Assembly: GCA_013286325.1 (NCBI GenBank)
Contig: JABDFZ010000023.1
Coordinates: 1 to 34,616 of the forward strand
Length of the DNA stretch: 34,616 nucleotides
Source of the DNA: Bacteroidota bacterium
Lineage (GTDB): Bacteria; Bacteroidota; Bacteroidia; Sphingobacteriales; Sphingobacteriaceae
Direction of reading: 5' to 3'
Notes under the pieces: model-generated
Told to the model about the DNA's origin: nothing
The model's input: only the letters and a program-made list of their open reading frames with translations
Databases searched by the model: none
Position numbers and translations under genes: made by a program
Part shown: piece by piece, positions 10,201-17,989 of the stretch
Position numbering within the stretch: position 1 is the stretch's first letter
How the letters are laid out: each line of letters opens with the position of its first letter

Positions 10201-10394
10201 TGAAACATATAGGTGTTAAAAAATTCAGGGTATATGTAAGCAGCTACAACCTGCTAACATTCACCGGGCTGAAGAACTACGACCCTGAACACCAGGGAAC
10301 TAATGCAGATAATAGCAATTTTAGTACTGCCTTCGCTGGATACACCTATCCGGAAAACAGGACTTTTAACCTGGGAGCTAACGTTTCCTTTTAA
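7260..10394 (+). CDS. SusC/RagA-family TonB-dependent outer-membrane receptor
   Basis: A 1044-residue outer-membrane importer that forms the barrel of a SusCD glycan-uptake complex. Signal peptide about 1-20 (ending S-L-L-A-Q). Carboxypeptidase-regulatory-like domain about 22-110. Then comes the family hallmark LEEVVVVGYGVQKRATVTGS, followed by the plug (about 115-225, with the SusC-type segment ISVLKDGAAAIYGIRAAGGAILVTT) and a 22-strand-type barrel to the C-terminal aromatic F. Its length is normal for SusC. It is the first gene of the PUL plus-strand operon, 11 bp ahead of susD, and is preceded by the operator-like triad. The receptor is energised by TonB/ExbBD encoded elsewhere. Confidence 0.97.
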   Translation: MKKIKYLLVLFFLFPLSLLAQQTPISGKVIDLTDGSALPGVSVKVKGTTVGAITDINGKFQVTVSDPNAILQVSYLSFETREIAIKDIKGGTIALKPASKGLEEVVVVGYGVQKRATVTGSIATLQNKEIVTTKNESVINMLTGKIPGIRIVQTTAEPGSYANDLNIRGFQTAPAIVIDGIIGGDQSTLGRMDPNEIESISVLKDGAAAIYGIRAAGGAILVTTKKGSKNGQVNINYSVNDAVQTFLGMPQGVGAVDYMMLTNEKAKRDFQNNFISNVTPVYSYADMLPWLKGTNKSADWIGLVFRKTADQISHNLNIDGGSDKISYFFNFGYQEQQGVFKTGDLNYNKYNFRSNVTVNIVKGLKAQILTSGWMDQKNQPYTDEWTVYKYTWNQIPINQIYANNNPLYPNVMPDNMNPAIITDDSKVGFKVAKNKSLTSQLNLTYDIPGVPGLTAKALFNIDYGVYDYNQVKNTYNLYTYSAADNTYIPSPVNSPSGITRQYATHFNTNSQVTLNYAHTFFQDHNVTAMLTYEQSHETSDNFNAYRDTNIPIDYLFGGLQNANMFGGQDPNGLGDVAHRSYIGRLNYDYKGKYLAEFSFRRDGTNLYQPGPDQWGFFPGASIGWVITKEDFFRKLISPNILSNLKIRASYGQLGDEAGNAFNYVTGYTYPVNSYIFGTAPVNGSAPKLGNPGLTWPVSTIKNIALDFGLFNGKLDGTIEVFRNDRTGLVATPSTVLPGTVGAPTPQINYNSDRVQGLDFSLTYRNTFGKLGVNLTGNIGTTRLKNLNVLSGPAGNQYLNWVNNQNNRYSNIWWGPEYAGQFTTYGQIYNYGVNTGGGNNNVIPGDYYYKDWNGDGVIDSKDNHPIATTDIPLYNYGFTIALSYKGFDMNMLLQGAAGVYVQYGEQFASPLMYGRSALTRFLDSWHTLDPAANVFDPNTVWVPGFYPAMGSPDAQGTKAIQNASYLRVKTLEFGYSLSPSVLKHIGVKKFRVYVSSYNLLTFTGLKNYDPEHQGTNADNSNFSTAFAGYTYPENRTFNLGANVSF

Positions 10395-10405
10395 ACTATT
10401 GACAT

Positions 10406-12256
10406 ATGAAAAGTATAAAAAAAATAATTATTGCGATATCTATAGTTGCAGGGGGGGTGGTAACCTCCTGCCAAAAGTTGAATGTTCCGCCAAAGAATAT
10501 CTTTACGTCTGATGTTATATTTAACAGTCAGGCAGGCATTCAATCGTTTTTAGCAACGCTATACCAGGATTTACCTATTGAGGATTTTAAATACTTACCC
10601 AGCAGCGCCGACGGTTCTGGTTCAGGTGGTGGCTATGGCTTTGTACACGGAGGTAATGATTGGACAGAGTTTTATAATGAAGCCGGGGCTATAGGCGAAG
10701 AGGTTGGCCCCTGGAGCGGTTTTGATATTGGCGGAGGCTTTGGTTTCTGGCCATACGGCGACATCAGGAATGTTAACATAATGATAGCCGAGCTGCCAAA
10801 GCATGCTACTCAGCTAACTCAGGCAGGTGTAGATGCGATTTTGGGCGAGGCTCACTTTTTAAGGGCATACTATTATTTTGGATTGGCCAAGCGTTATGGG
10901 GGCGTACCCATTATAACCGTTCCGCAGGATCCCGGCGCACCATTGGCAACATTGCAGGTACATCGCGATAAGGAACAGGCGGTTTGGGATTTTATTAGTT
11001 CCGAGCTGGATTTGGGTTACAAAATGATGCCCGCAACCAGCGATGCAGGCAGGGCTAACAAGTATGTTGCAGCTGCGTTAAAATCGCGGGCAATGTTATA
11101 TGCTGCGTGTGTTGCCAAATATGGTTCAACAAATTATGTTGATGGTGTGGCACGTTCATCAGGTTTCGCAGGCATCCCCGCCTCAGCAGCCGCAGCATAC
11201 TTCCAGGCAGCTTATGATGCCGCAAAATTACTCGATGGCGTGTATTCACTTTATAATGCAACCCCTGGGGATAAGGTACAGAATTATGTTGACCTGTTCC
11301 TGAAACCCAACAGCCCTGAGAATATATTTATAAAACAGTATTCTAAAGCTAACAACACAGCCCATAGCTGGGATGCTACCATGTCGCCGCGCTACTTTAC
11401 GGCTGATGCACTTTCGCGTTCATACCCAACTTTAGATTTGGTACAAGTTTGGGGCAATTTACAGGTAACCAACTCCGATGGTACACCTAAGCGATTTGAT
11501 AACCGTGCAGATATACAGCAGGGACTTGAACCAAGATTGCTTGCTACTATTTATTTCCCCGGCGCAACTTTAAGAGGGCTTACCTTCGATATGCAAAGAG
11601 GTATTTACCCATCTTTTAGCGGAACTGCAGCTGCTGAAGTAGCAAAACAACCTAACTCGCGTTCATACATACTTTCGGGTGATACAAAAACCTTATACCA
11701 GGGTAAACAGGTTATTGGCTTTACAGGCCCATGGACCGGCGGTGATGAATTAACACGTACAGGTTTTTATGTACGCAAGTATGTTGATTACACTAGGCTG
11801 CAAGCTACAGTTGGTCTGAACTCGAGCGTACAGCCCTGGATAGACCTTCGTTATGCAGAAGTATTGTTGAACCGTGCCGAAGCTGCTGTTGAATTAGGTA
11901 ACACCGGCGACGCACTAACTGTTATAAACCAGATAAGAGACAGGGCCGGTGCTACGCTTTACGGTTCTATCGATCTGACCAAAGTTCGAAATGAAAGACG
12001 TATGGAACTTGCCTTTGAAAACCAATATTACTGGGACCTGAAAAGGTGGCGCACAGCTGATGTGGTGTTGGACAAAGCGCATTTTAAAGGGCTGATGCCA
12101 TATTACATATTTAATGAGGATAAATACATTTTCCTTTCGGAACCAGAATTATTTAACCGTGAATATACTTTCCCCAAACAAAATTATTACGAACCAATTC
12201 CGGGTGGGGAAATTTCAAAGAACCCTAACCTTCTGCCTAATAATCCTGGTTATTAA
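10406..12256 (+). CDS. SusD/RagB-family surface glycan-binding lipoprotein
   Basis: A 616-residue lipoprotein, the lid of the SusCD importer. The signal peptide ends in the lipobox V-T-S-C, so it is lipidated and expected on the cell surface. Helical TPR-like SusD fold signatures are present: EAHFLRAYYYFGLAKRYGG near the N-terminal third, and the C-terminal segment LRYAEVLLNRAEAAVELG, then INQIRDRAG, then NERRMELAFENQYYWDLKRW, as in RagB/SusD proteins. It directly follows susC and precedes two further lipoproteins, the usual SusC-SusD-SGBP order. Glycan specificity cannot be read from the sequence. Confidence 0.97.
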   Translation: MKSIKKIIIAISIVAGGVVTSCQKLNVPPKNIFTSDVIFNSQAGIQSFLATLYQDLPIEDFKYLPSSADGSGSGGGYGFVHGGNDWTEFYNEAGAIGEEVGPWSGFDIGGGFGFWPYGDIRNVNIMIAELPKHATQLTQAGVDAILGEAHFLRAYYYFGLAKRYGGVPIITVPQDPGAPLATLQVHRDKEQAVWDFISSELDLGYKMMPATSDAGRANKYVAAALKSRAMLYAACVAKYGSTNYVDGVARSSGFAGIPASAAAAYFQAAYDAAKLLDGVYSLYNATPGDKVQNYVDLFLKPNSPENIFIKQYSKANNTAHSWDATMSPRYFTADALSRSYPTLDLVQVWGNLQVTNSDGTPKRFDNRADIQQGLEPRLLATIYFPGATLRGLTFDMQRGIYPSFSGTAAAEVAKQPNSRSYILSGDTKTLYQGKQVIGFTGPWTGGDELTRTGFYVRKYVDYTRLQATVGLNSSVQPWIDLRYAEVLLNRAEAAVELGNTGDALTVINQIRDRAGATLYGSIDLTKVRNERRMELAFENQYYWDLKRWRTADVVLDKAHFKGLMPYYIFNEDKYIFLSEPELFNREYTFPKQNYYEPIPGGEISKNPNLLPNNPGY

Positions 12257-12280
12257 GAATTTAAAAATAAAATTAAAGAT

Positions 12281-12985
12281 ATGAAAACACTGATTAGCAT
12301 AATTTTGGCGGGCATGGCTATACTGGCAATTTCTGCTTGTACAAAAACGGATAATTATGATGGGCCAAACGCTTCTTTCCAGGGGAATTTAGTTGCCTCA
12401 ACAGGCGGTAATTTACTTACATCGGGAGGTAGTACCCAAATCTGGATGCAGCAAATAGGCTGGACTGTTCCACAAACCATTCCGAGTAAATTTGACGGCA
12501 CCTTTGAGGATACCAAGTTGTTTAAAGGTGGTTACAAAGTTGTACCTACCGGTGGGGCTTTTTGGCCGGTTTATGATACCATAACTGTAAACATTAATAA
12601 TGGCACCAAACATGATTTTGTAGTTACGCCTTATATCGTAATCAAAAATTTCACCTCAACCTTAACGGGGACAACGCTAACCCTGAAGTTCGATATTGAT
12701 GCACCGGTTCCGGCGGGTATGCCAACTATTAAAGACATACAACCCTATGTTAACACAACCAGGCTGGTAGGTACAGGAGCTTCTATAAGGGATTTCTCTG
12801 ATGTAAACGCCGTGACTATTAACAAGGATTTTATAGATATGACCCCGGCCGAGAAATCCATGACCTTAACAGTTCCTAATCTTCTCCCCGGCCGTACATT
12901 TTTTGTACGTGTTGGGGTGCGTTTAAGCGACAGTTTCAACAGTTCCAATTTTTCGGAAATAGTGCAGGTAAATATTCCTAAATAA
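12281..12985 (+). CDS. DUF3823-type lipoprotein of a SusCD locus
   Basis: A 234-residue exported lipoprotein with lipobox A-I-S-A-C followed by a K-T-D-N-Y-D-G-P segment typical of DUF3823 proteins. The predicted architecture is two beta-sandwich modules (about 30-120 and 125-232): a transthyretin/carboxypeptidase-regulatory-like half with FKGGYKVVPTGGAFWPV, then an Ig-like half. Proteins of this family are found after SusD in PULs and are assumed to help bind glycan at the surface; the biochemical role is not established. It lies 24 bp after susD and 21 bp before the next lipoprotein, so it is in the same operon. Confidence 0.85.
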   Translation: MKTLISIILAGMAILAISACTKTDNYDGPNASFQGNLVASTGGNLLTSGGSTQIWMQQIGWTVPQTIPSKFDGTFEDTKLFKGGYKVVPTGGAFWPVYDTITVNINNGTKHDFVVTPYIVIKNFTSTLTGTTLTLKFDIDAPVPAGMPTIKDIQPYVNTTRLVGTGASIRDFSDVNAVTINKDFIDMTPAEKSMTLTVPNLLPGRTFFVRVGVRLSDSFNSSNFSEIVQVNIPK

Positions 12986-13006
12986 TTTAACCTAAAATAA
13001 AAGGAA

Positions 13007-14155
13007 ATGAAATTTATTAAAATAATGATGGTGTGTTCCATCTTCGTAATAGCAATTACAGTTTTCAGCTGTAAAAAAGTGCAATATAAGTCCAGAGACA
13101 CGTCCATGCTGAAACCACCACCTCCGGATACAACTAAACCGATAATTGATACCTCCGCAGTGCTTAGTAATTGTGATCAATTAGATGGCTGGGGCATAGT
13201 AAATGGAGGAACAGAAATAACAACCGCCCCAAAGGAAGGGAAGGGCTATGTTCAGGGAACCATTGCACCCGGTGGGAATTTTATGCAGTTCCAGCTGGCG
13301 CTTACTACCCCTGTTGATACAAAACAGGCTTTAGGAACCGGTGAATTAAAATTCTGGTGGTATATTCAGGATGTATCCCAGATAGACCCGGGTGGTCAGA
13401 TACAAATGAGCAGTGCCAACAATCCGGATAATTTCCGCCTTGGTTGGGGGCTGTCTTCGATTCTCGACACAGTGCACGCTGGCTGGAACCACATGCAGTT
13501 GAGATTCATAGATGCATACGGGTTGACAGATGCAAATCTCGTTAATTTAAAGGCTATAAATTATATGAGGATATTCTATAACACCAAAGCTAATGTAACT
13601 ACAGCTCAAACCTATGGTATTGATGATATGAGAGTTGATGTGGCGGCCCCTGTTATGATTAGTAGTTGCGATAAATTAGATAACTGGAATGTAGTAAACG
13701 GAGGGTCATTAATAGCAACCGCCCCAAAGCAAGGTACCGGCTATATCCAGGGGACCGTTAATGCGGGTGGAGATTTTATGCAGTTTCAATATTCGATCCC
13801 AACCACTGCTACCCCTGCCTTTATTGATACAAAAGCGACTAAAGATGTAGGCTATTTAGAATTCTGGTGGCTTATTCAGGATGTTACCCTGATATCACCA
13901 GGTGGCCAGATACAAATTAGCAGTGCCAACAATCCTGATGATTTCCACCTGGGTTGGGGATTGGATGGCATTCTTCCAACAGTTCACAATGGCTGGAACC
14001 ACTTAAAGTTGAAAATGACCGATGCATACGGTTATACCGATAATGATCAAATTAATTTAAGAAAGATGAATTTCATGAGAATCTTTTATAATGTCACAAA
14101 GACGACGGCAACTCAAACCTATGGTATTGATGATCTTGAAGTTCACGTAAAATAA
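13007..14155 (+). CDS. Lipoprotein with two tandem copies of an unrecognised domain; probable surface glycan-binding protein
   Basis: A 382-residue lipoprotein (lipobox V-F-S-C, Cys22) with a proline-rich linker (about 35-50). It then consists almost wholly of two copies of a ~160-residue domain, about 53-213 and 218-382, roughly 60 percent identical by eye. Shared landmarks are S/N-C-D-x-L-D-x-W, NGG, APK-G-GY-QGT, MQFQ, FWW-IQDV, PGGQIQ-SSANNPD-F-LGWGL, GWNH, DAYG-TD and TYGIDD. The pattern is all-beta with conserved tryptophans, like carbohydrate-binding modules, but I do not recognise the family. It is the last gene before an intrinsic terminator and holds the place of a surface glycan-binding protein. 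No catalytic motif is evident. Confidence 0.75.
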   Translation: MKFIKIMMVCSIFVIAITVFSCKKVQYKSRDTSMLKPPPPDTTKPIIDTSAVLSNCDQLDGWGIVNGGTEITTAPKEGKGYVQGTIAPGGNFMQFQLALTTPVDTKQALGTGELKFWWYIQDVSQIDPGGQIQMSSANNPDNFRLGWGLSSILDTVHAGWNHMQLRFIDAYGLTDANLVNLKAINYMRIFYNTKANVTTAQTYGIDDMRVDVAAPVMISSCDKLDNWNVVNGGSLIATAPKQGTGYIQGTVNAGGDFMQFQYSIPTTATPAFIDTKATKDVGYLEFWWLIQDVTLISPGGQIQISSANNPDDFHLGWGLDGILPTVHNGWNHLKLKMTDAYGYTDNDQINLRKMNFMRIFYNVTKTTATQTYGIDDLEVHVK

Positions 14156-14187
14156 TTATTTTCTTAATTCAGATAATTTAAACTATC

Positions 14188-14222
14188 AAAATGACGGAGA
14201 GAAATTTCTCTCCGTCGTTTTT
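14188..14222 (+). terminator. Intrinsic terminator or attenuator between the binding-protein and enzyme genes
   Basis: Bases 14193-14216 form a perfect self-complementary stem (GACGGAGAGAAA paired with its reverse complement), followed by GTTTTT (14217-14222). An A-rich stretch lies before the stem. It falls 37 bp after the stop of the duplicated lipoprotein and 17 bp before the first GH43, so partial read-through would lower enzyme expression relative to the SusCD proteins. Confidence 0.75.
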
Positions 14223-14239
14223 AAAGAAGTAACATAATA

Positions 14240-15250
14240 ATGAATATATATAATTTGTTAGGAATATTAACGGGTAAAAGAAAGCTCATATACATCCCCG
14301 TAACATTAACTTTAAGTCTGGTGGTACTATCAGCCGTTACCTGTTTTGCCCAGGATAAACCTGTTGCAAACGCGCCTGTTGGCAACCCCTTTGTAAGGGA
14401 TATATACACTGCTGATCCATCAGCACATGTTTGGAAAGACGGGCGCCTGTATGTATATCCATCGCATGATGTTGCCCCTCCCCGCGGTTGCGATCTGATG
14501 GATCAGTATCATGTGTATTCAACTGACGATATGGTGCACTGGAAAGATGAGGGCGAGATATTACGTGCCAGCCAGGTTGAATGGGGACGCCCCGAAGGCG
14601 GCTTTATGTGGGCGCCGGATTGCGCCTATAAAAATGGCACCTATTATTTCTACTTCCCGCACCCAAGCGGAACCGCTTGGAACAGCACCTGGAAAATAGG
14701 CGTTGCAACCAGCAAAAGCCCGGCAAAAGGTTTTAAATCGCAGGGATATATCAAAGGGCTCGAATCATTAATTGATCCTTGTGTATTTGTTGACGATGAC
14801 GGGCAGGCCTACTTTTATTACGGCGGTGGCGGCACCTGCAAGGGCGGAAAGCTGAAAGATAACATGGTTGAGATTGATGGTGAAATGAAAAAAATGGAAG
14901 GCCTGGAAGATTTTCACGAGGCCAGCTGGGTACATAAAAGAAATGGCATTTATTACCTGTCATACTCAGATAACCACGATGTTAACGGTAAACACAATCA
15001 AATGCGTTATGCCACCAGTACAAGCCCTTTAGGCCCATGGACCTATAAAGGCATCTACATGGACCCTACCGATAGTTATACCAACCATGGTTCCATAGTA
15101 CTGTTCAAAGGCCAGTGGTATGCATTTTATCATAACAGCGCACTATCAAACCAGGATTGGTTAAGGTCTATCTGCTTCGATAAACTTTACTATAATGCCG
15201 ATGGCACTATTAAAAAGGTTATACCAAGCGGATTTGTAAAAAGTAACTGA
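14240..15250 (+). CDS. GH43 glycoside hydrolase, first of a tandem pair
   Basis: A 336-residue five-bladed beta-propeller glycosidase of family GH43 (beta-xylosidase / alpha-L-arabinofuranosidase-type activities). Visible candidate catalytic residues are base Asp59 in YTADPSAHVW, pKa-modulating Asp179 in LIDPCVFVDDDG and acid Glu227 in FHEASWVHKRNG. The signal peptide (about 1-38) ends C-F-A-Q-D, which looks like a signal peptidase I site rather than a lipobox, so the enzyme is probably periplasmic. It is 30 bp before a paralogue about 80 percent identical in the catalytic domain. Exact linkage specificity is not determinable by eye. Confidence 0.9.
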   Translation: MNIYNLLGILTGKRKLIYIPVTLTLSLVVLSAVTCFAQDKPVANAPVGNPFVRDIYTADPSAHVWKDGRLYVYPSHDVAPPRGCDLMDQYHVYSTDDMVHWKDEGEILRASQVEWGRPEGGFMWAPDCAYKNGTYYFYFPHPSGTAWNSTWKIGVATSKSPAKGFKSQGYIKGLESLIDPCVFVDDDGQAYFYYGGGGTCKGGKLKDNMVEIDGEMKKMEGLEDFHEASWVHKRNGIYYLSYSDNHDVNGKHNQMRYATSTSPLGPWTYKGIYMDPTDSYTNHGSIVLFKGQWYAFYHNSALSNQDWLRSICFDKLYYNADGTIKKVIPSGFVKSN

Positions 15251-15280
15251 TCAACCTAAATCAACAACAAACCTCTGCTT

Positions 15281-16285
15281 ATGAACAAACTAATAATCAA
15301 CATAACGCTGTTAGCCTCTTTAGCCGTAGCGATAGCAAGCTGCTCAAAAAAGGGCTCTGTTGCCAAAAGTCCTGCTGCCCCGGTTATAGAGGATGATAAT
15401 GGTGACGGGCGTAAAAACCCCTTCGTTACACAGATCTATACAGCAGATCCTTCCGCACATGTTTGGGCCGACGGGCGTTTATATGTTTACCCATCACATG
15501 ATATTGACCCACCTCGCGGCTGCGATTTGATGGACAAATACCATGTATACTCGACTGATGATATGGTAACATGGCGGGATGAAGGTCAGATATTACAAGC
15601 CAGTGATGTTGCCTGGGGACGCGCTGAGGGTGGCTTTATGTGGGCACCCGATTGCGCCTATAAAAATGGCACCTATTACTTCTATTTCCCTCACCCAAGC
15701 GGAACCGATTGGAACAATACCTGGAAGATAGGTGTAGCAACCAGCAAGAGCCCGGCAAGCGGCTTTAAATCGCAGGGATACATCCCGGGGCTGGAATCAT
15801 TAATTGACCCCTGTGTATTTGTTGATGACGATGGGCAGGCTTACTTCTATTATGGTGGCGGCAACATCTGCAAAGGCGGCAAGCTAAAGGATAACATGAT
15901 GGAAATTGACGGCGCGATGCAGACCATGCAGGGCCTCAACGATTTCCATGAGGCTACCTGGGTACATAAAAGGAACGGCGTTTATTACCTGTCGTACGCC
16001 GATAACTTTAACGAAGCAGGCAAGGGCAATCGTATGAAGTACGCTACAAGCAAAAATCCGCTTGGCCCCTGGACCTACCAGGGTGTATACATCGATCCGA
16101 CTGACAGCGCAACCGACCATGGCTCGATAGTTGAGTTTAAGGGCCAATGGTATGCGTTTTATCACAACAGCTCGCTGTCTCATAACGATTGGCTCAGGTC
16201 TATCTGTGCAAACAAGCTTTATTACAACGCAGATGGTACCATCAGAAAAGTTATCCAGACAGATTTAAGCGGAGAAAAAAAATAA
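15281..16285 (+). CDS. GH43 glycoside hydrolase lipoprotein, second of a tandem pair
   Basis: A 334-residue GH43 paralogue of the preceding gene. Candidate catalytic residues align: Asp56 (TADPSAHVW), Asp176 (LIDPCVFVDDDG) and Glu224 (FHEATWVHKRNG). Unlike its neighbour it has a lipobox (I-A-S-C, Cys21) and a short acidic linker (EDDNGDGRKN) before the propeller, so it should be membrane-anchored and possibly surface-exposed. It arose by tandem duplication; the differences cluster near the N-terminus and on scattered surface positions. A longer reading frame of the next gene overlaps its end, but that gene's real start is downstream. Confidence 0.9.
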   Translation: MNKLIINITLLASLAVAIASCSKKGSVAKSPAAPVIEDDNGDGRKNPFVTQIYTADPSAHVWADGRLYVYPSHDIDPPRGCDLMDKYHVYSTDDMVTWRDEGQILQASDVAWGRAEGGFMWAPDCAYKNGTYYFYFPHPSGTDWNNTWKIGVATSKSPASGFKSQGYIPGLESLIDPCVFVDDDGQAYFYYGGGNICKGGKLKDNMMEIDGAMQTMQGLNDFHEATWVHKRNGVYYLSYADNFNEAGKGNRMKYATSKNPLGPWTYQGVYIDPTDSATDHGSIVEFKGQWYAFYHNSSLSHNDWLRSICANKLYYNADGTIRKVIQTDLSGEKK

Positions 16286-16335
16286 AGATCAATCCAAGTA
16301 AACTTATTAATTATAGCATTGCAATACCTAAAAAC

Positions 16336-17634
16336 ATGAGAATAAGAAAGATGAATGCGTTGTTATTTATAGCGCTGTTACCCGGAGTAATAAGCAGTTG
16401 TTCAAAGAAAACCAGTCCTACCCCACCTCCTGCAAAGGATACAGTAACTGTTCGCCAGCAATCGCCGGTTGGTGATGTGGTGGGCAAGGTAGTTGTTGGT
16501 TACCAGGGATGGTTTGCAGCAATAGGCGATGGATCGCCAATTAATTTGTATTGGCATTGGACTCAAACCTGGGAGCAGCAACCATCGCCAACTAATACCG
16601 GAATTAGCGCGTGGCCCGATGTACGCGAGTATACCAGCACTTTCCCAACAAAATATCCCAATTTAAATAACGGCCAGTCGGCAAATGTATTTTCGTCATT
16701 TAGCGATCAAACCGTTGATATTCAGTTTAAATGGATGAAGGATTATGGCATTGATGGCGCTGCGCTGCAACGCTTTAACCCCAGTGGTTTGGAAGGCCCT
16801 GTACGCGATGCCATGGCCACTAAAGTAAAAATAGCTGCAGAAAAGAATGGTGTTAAATTTTACATTATGTACGATGTAAGCGGCTGGACAAACATGGCTA
16901 CCGAAATGGAAGCTGACTGGACAAGCAAAATGTCGGCACTTACATCATCTCCGCAGTATGCCAAACAAAATGGTAAGCCGGTAGTGTGTATTTGGGGCTT
17001 TGGCTTTAGCGATGATAACCACAATTTTACTTCAGATGCCTGTACCGCTGTGATCAAATGGTTTCAAAGCAAGGGCTGTTATGTTATTGGCGGTGTGCCA
17101 ACTCATTGGCGCGATCAGAATAGTGATTCAAGGCCGGATTTCTTAACCACTTATAGAGCTTTTGACATGCTTTCGCCATGGATGGTGGGAAGAATTGGCA
17201 ATGCCAATGAGTCCGATGGCTATTATGCAAACACAAATAAAGCTGATGAAGCCTATTGCCGTGCTAATGGCATTGACTATCAACCCTGTATATTACCAGG
17301 CGATTTGAGCGCCCGCCAAAGGGCACATGGCGATTTTATGTGGAGGCAATTTTACAACATGACCAAGGCAGGCGCCCAGGGCCTTTATATCTCTATGTAT
17401 GATGAATTTAACGAGGGCAATCAAATAGTTAAAACAGCCGAAAGTCAGGCATTTGTACCGGCAGGACCAAGAATAATAGTAAACGGGGTAGCAGGGCCAA
17501 ATTTCGTCTCACTTGATGAAGATGGCACAGCCTGCTCATCAGATTATTATTTAAGGTTGACTGGCGATGGTGCTAAAATGTTCAAAGGATTAATCCCCCT
17601 TACAGCAACAAGGCCGACCAAGCCGATGCCGTAA
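16336..17634 (+). CDS. GH71/GH99-like glycosidase lipoprotein
   Basis: A 432-residue protein of the group related to GH71 (alpha-1,3-glucanase) and GH99 (endo-alpha-mannosidase). Hallmarks are VVVGYQGWFA at the start of the domain, KWMKDYGIDGAALQRF, GKPVVCIWGFGF, GVPTHWRD, and MYDEFNEGNQI with Glu357 and Glu360 in an E-x-x-E arrangement like the catalytic pair of GH99 enzymes. The open frame extends back to 16189, but the ATG at 16336 is preferred because a lipoprotein signal follows it (lipobox I-S-S-C, Cys22). It lies 50 bp after the GH43 pair and is the last gene of the operon. Activity of this subgroup is not established; endo-acting alpha-mannanase or alpha-glucanase is a reasonable guess. 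Confidence 0.82.
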   Translation: MRIRKMNALLFIALLPGVISSCSKKTSPTPPPAKDTVTVRQQSPVGDVVGKVVVGYQGWFAAIGDGSPINLYWHWTQTWEQQPSPTNTGISAWPDVREYTSTFPTKYPNLNNGQSANVFSSFSDQTVDIQFKWMKDYGIDGAALQRFNPSGLEGPVRDAMATKVKIAAEKNGVKFYIMYDVSGWTNMATEMEADWTSKMSALTSSPQYAKQNGKPVVCIWGFGFSDDNHNFTSDACTAVIKWFQSKGCYVIGGVPTHWRDQNSDSRPDFLTTYRAFDMLSPWMVGRIGNANESDGYYANTNKADEAYCRANGIDYQPCILPGDLSARQRAHGDFMWRQFYNMTKAGAQGLYISMYDEFNEGNQIVKTAESQAFVPAGPRIIVNGVAGPNFVSLDEDGTACSSDYYLRLTGDGAKMFKGLIPLTATRPTKPMP

Positions 17635-17679
17635 GTAATTAAAAAGCAATCACCAAACCCTTATACATGTTAAAACGAA

Positions 17680-17710
17680 ACGGGCTGATTGAAAAATCAG
17701 TCCGTTTTTT
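17680..17710 (+). terminator. Intrinsic terminator of the susC operon
   Basis: An 11-bp stem (ACGGGCTGATT, loop GAAA, AATCAGTCCGT with one G-T pair) is followed by six T residues (17705-17710). It lies 45 bp after the stop of the GH71/99-like gene. Confidence 0.85.
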
Positions 17711-17723
17711 GTTAAACCTTTCT

Positions 17724-17833
17724 TGTTATTCTGAGCGAGAGCGAAGAATCTTCTGCTGCTGAAAGATCTAAGTTATGCTTGTTCTGCATTCTTACCCCAC
17801 GTATGAGATTCTTCGCTCTCGCTCAGAATGACA
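17724..17833. repeat. 28-bp imperfect inverted repeat, dispersed-repeat-like
   Basis: The left arm 17724-17751 and right arm 17806-17833 are complementary at 27 of 28 positions; the exception is a T opposite G. Both contain CTGAGCGAGAGCGAAGAAT or its complement, with a 54-bp spacer. The arms resemble the TCATTCTGAGCGAAGCGAAGAATC-type intergenic repeats common in Bacteroidota genomes. It encodes nothing and may be a small mobile or REP-like element. Confidence 0.75.
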
Positions 17834-17871
17834 AATAAAAAAAAATATGTCCGGATCTCACCCCGGACATA
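17834..17871 (-). terminator. Intrinsic terminator of the minus-strand enzyme operon
   Basis: A 9-bp perfect stem TATGTCCGG / CCGGACATA (17846-17854 and 17863-17871) with an 8-nt loop. On the minus strand it is followed by a long T run (complement of 17836-17845). It lies about 120 bp beyond the stop of the GH3 gene. Confidence 0.8.
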
Positions 17872-17958
17872 CGAGCTATCAAATAAGATAACATCAGCTA
17901 AACCCCGATCAAAGTTTATTTACCGGAAAAACTTACGGCCTAAGCCCTAATATTTTTC

Positions 17959-17984
17959 ATCCGCACATCCGCAATCCGCACATC
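17959..17984. repeat. Short direct-repeat cluster (ATCCGCA units)
   Basis: ATCCGCAC, ATCCGCA and ATCCGCAC stand side by side, with a partial fourth unit. It lies just beyond the stop of the GH3 gene. No function is evident. Confidence 0.5.
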
Positions 17985-17989
17985 TAAAA

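Larger units (their letters stand above)
17635..17989. other. 355-bp convergent junction between the two PUL arms
   Basis: No gene is seen here. The stretch holds a plus-strand terminator (17680-17710), a 28-bp inverted repeat (17724-17833), a minus-strand terminator (17834-17871) and a small ATCCGCA-type direct-repeat cluster (17959-17984), listed separately. It insulates the two converging operons. Confidence 0.8.

Noticed and set aside
11055..11303. Overlapping antisense and sense ORFs inside susD and many similar ones elsewhere
   Set aside because: Composition is low-complexity and they lie wholly within a well-supported gene; they are frame shadows.
16189..16335. Longer start of the GH71/99-like gene overlapping the second GH43
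   Set aside because: The extra 49 residues are a shadow of the GH43 3' end; a proper lipoprotein signal begins at 16336.
17959..17984. ATCCGCA repeats as a CRISPR array
   Set aside because: Units are 7-8 bp with no spacers; not a CRISPR.
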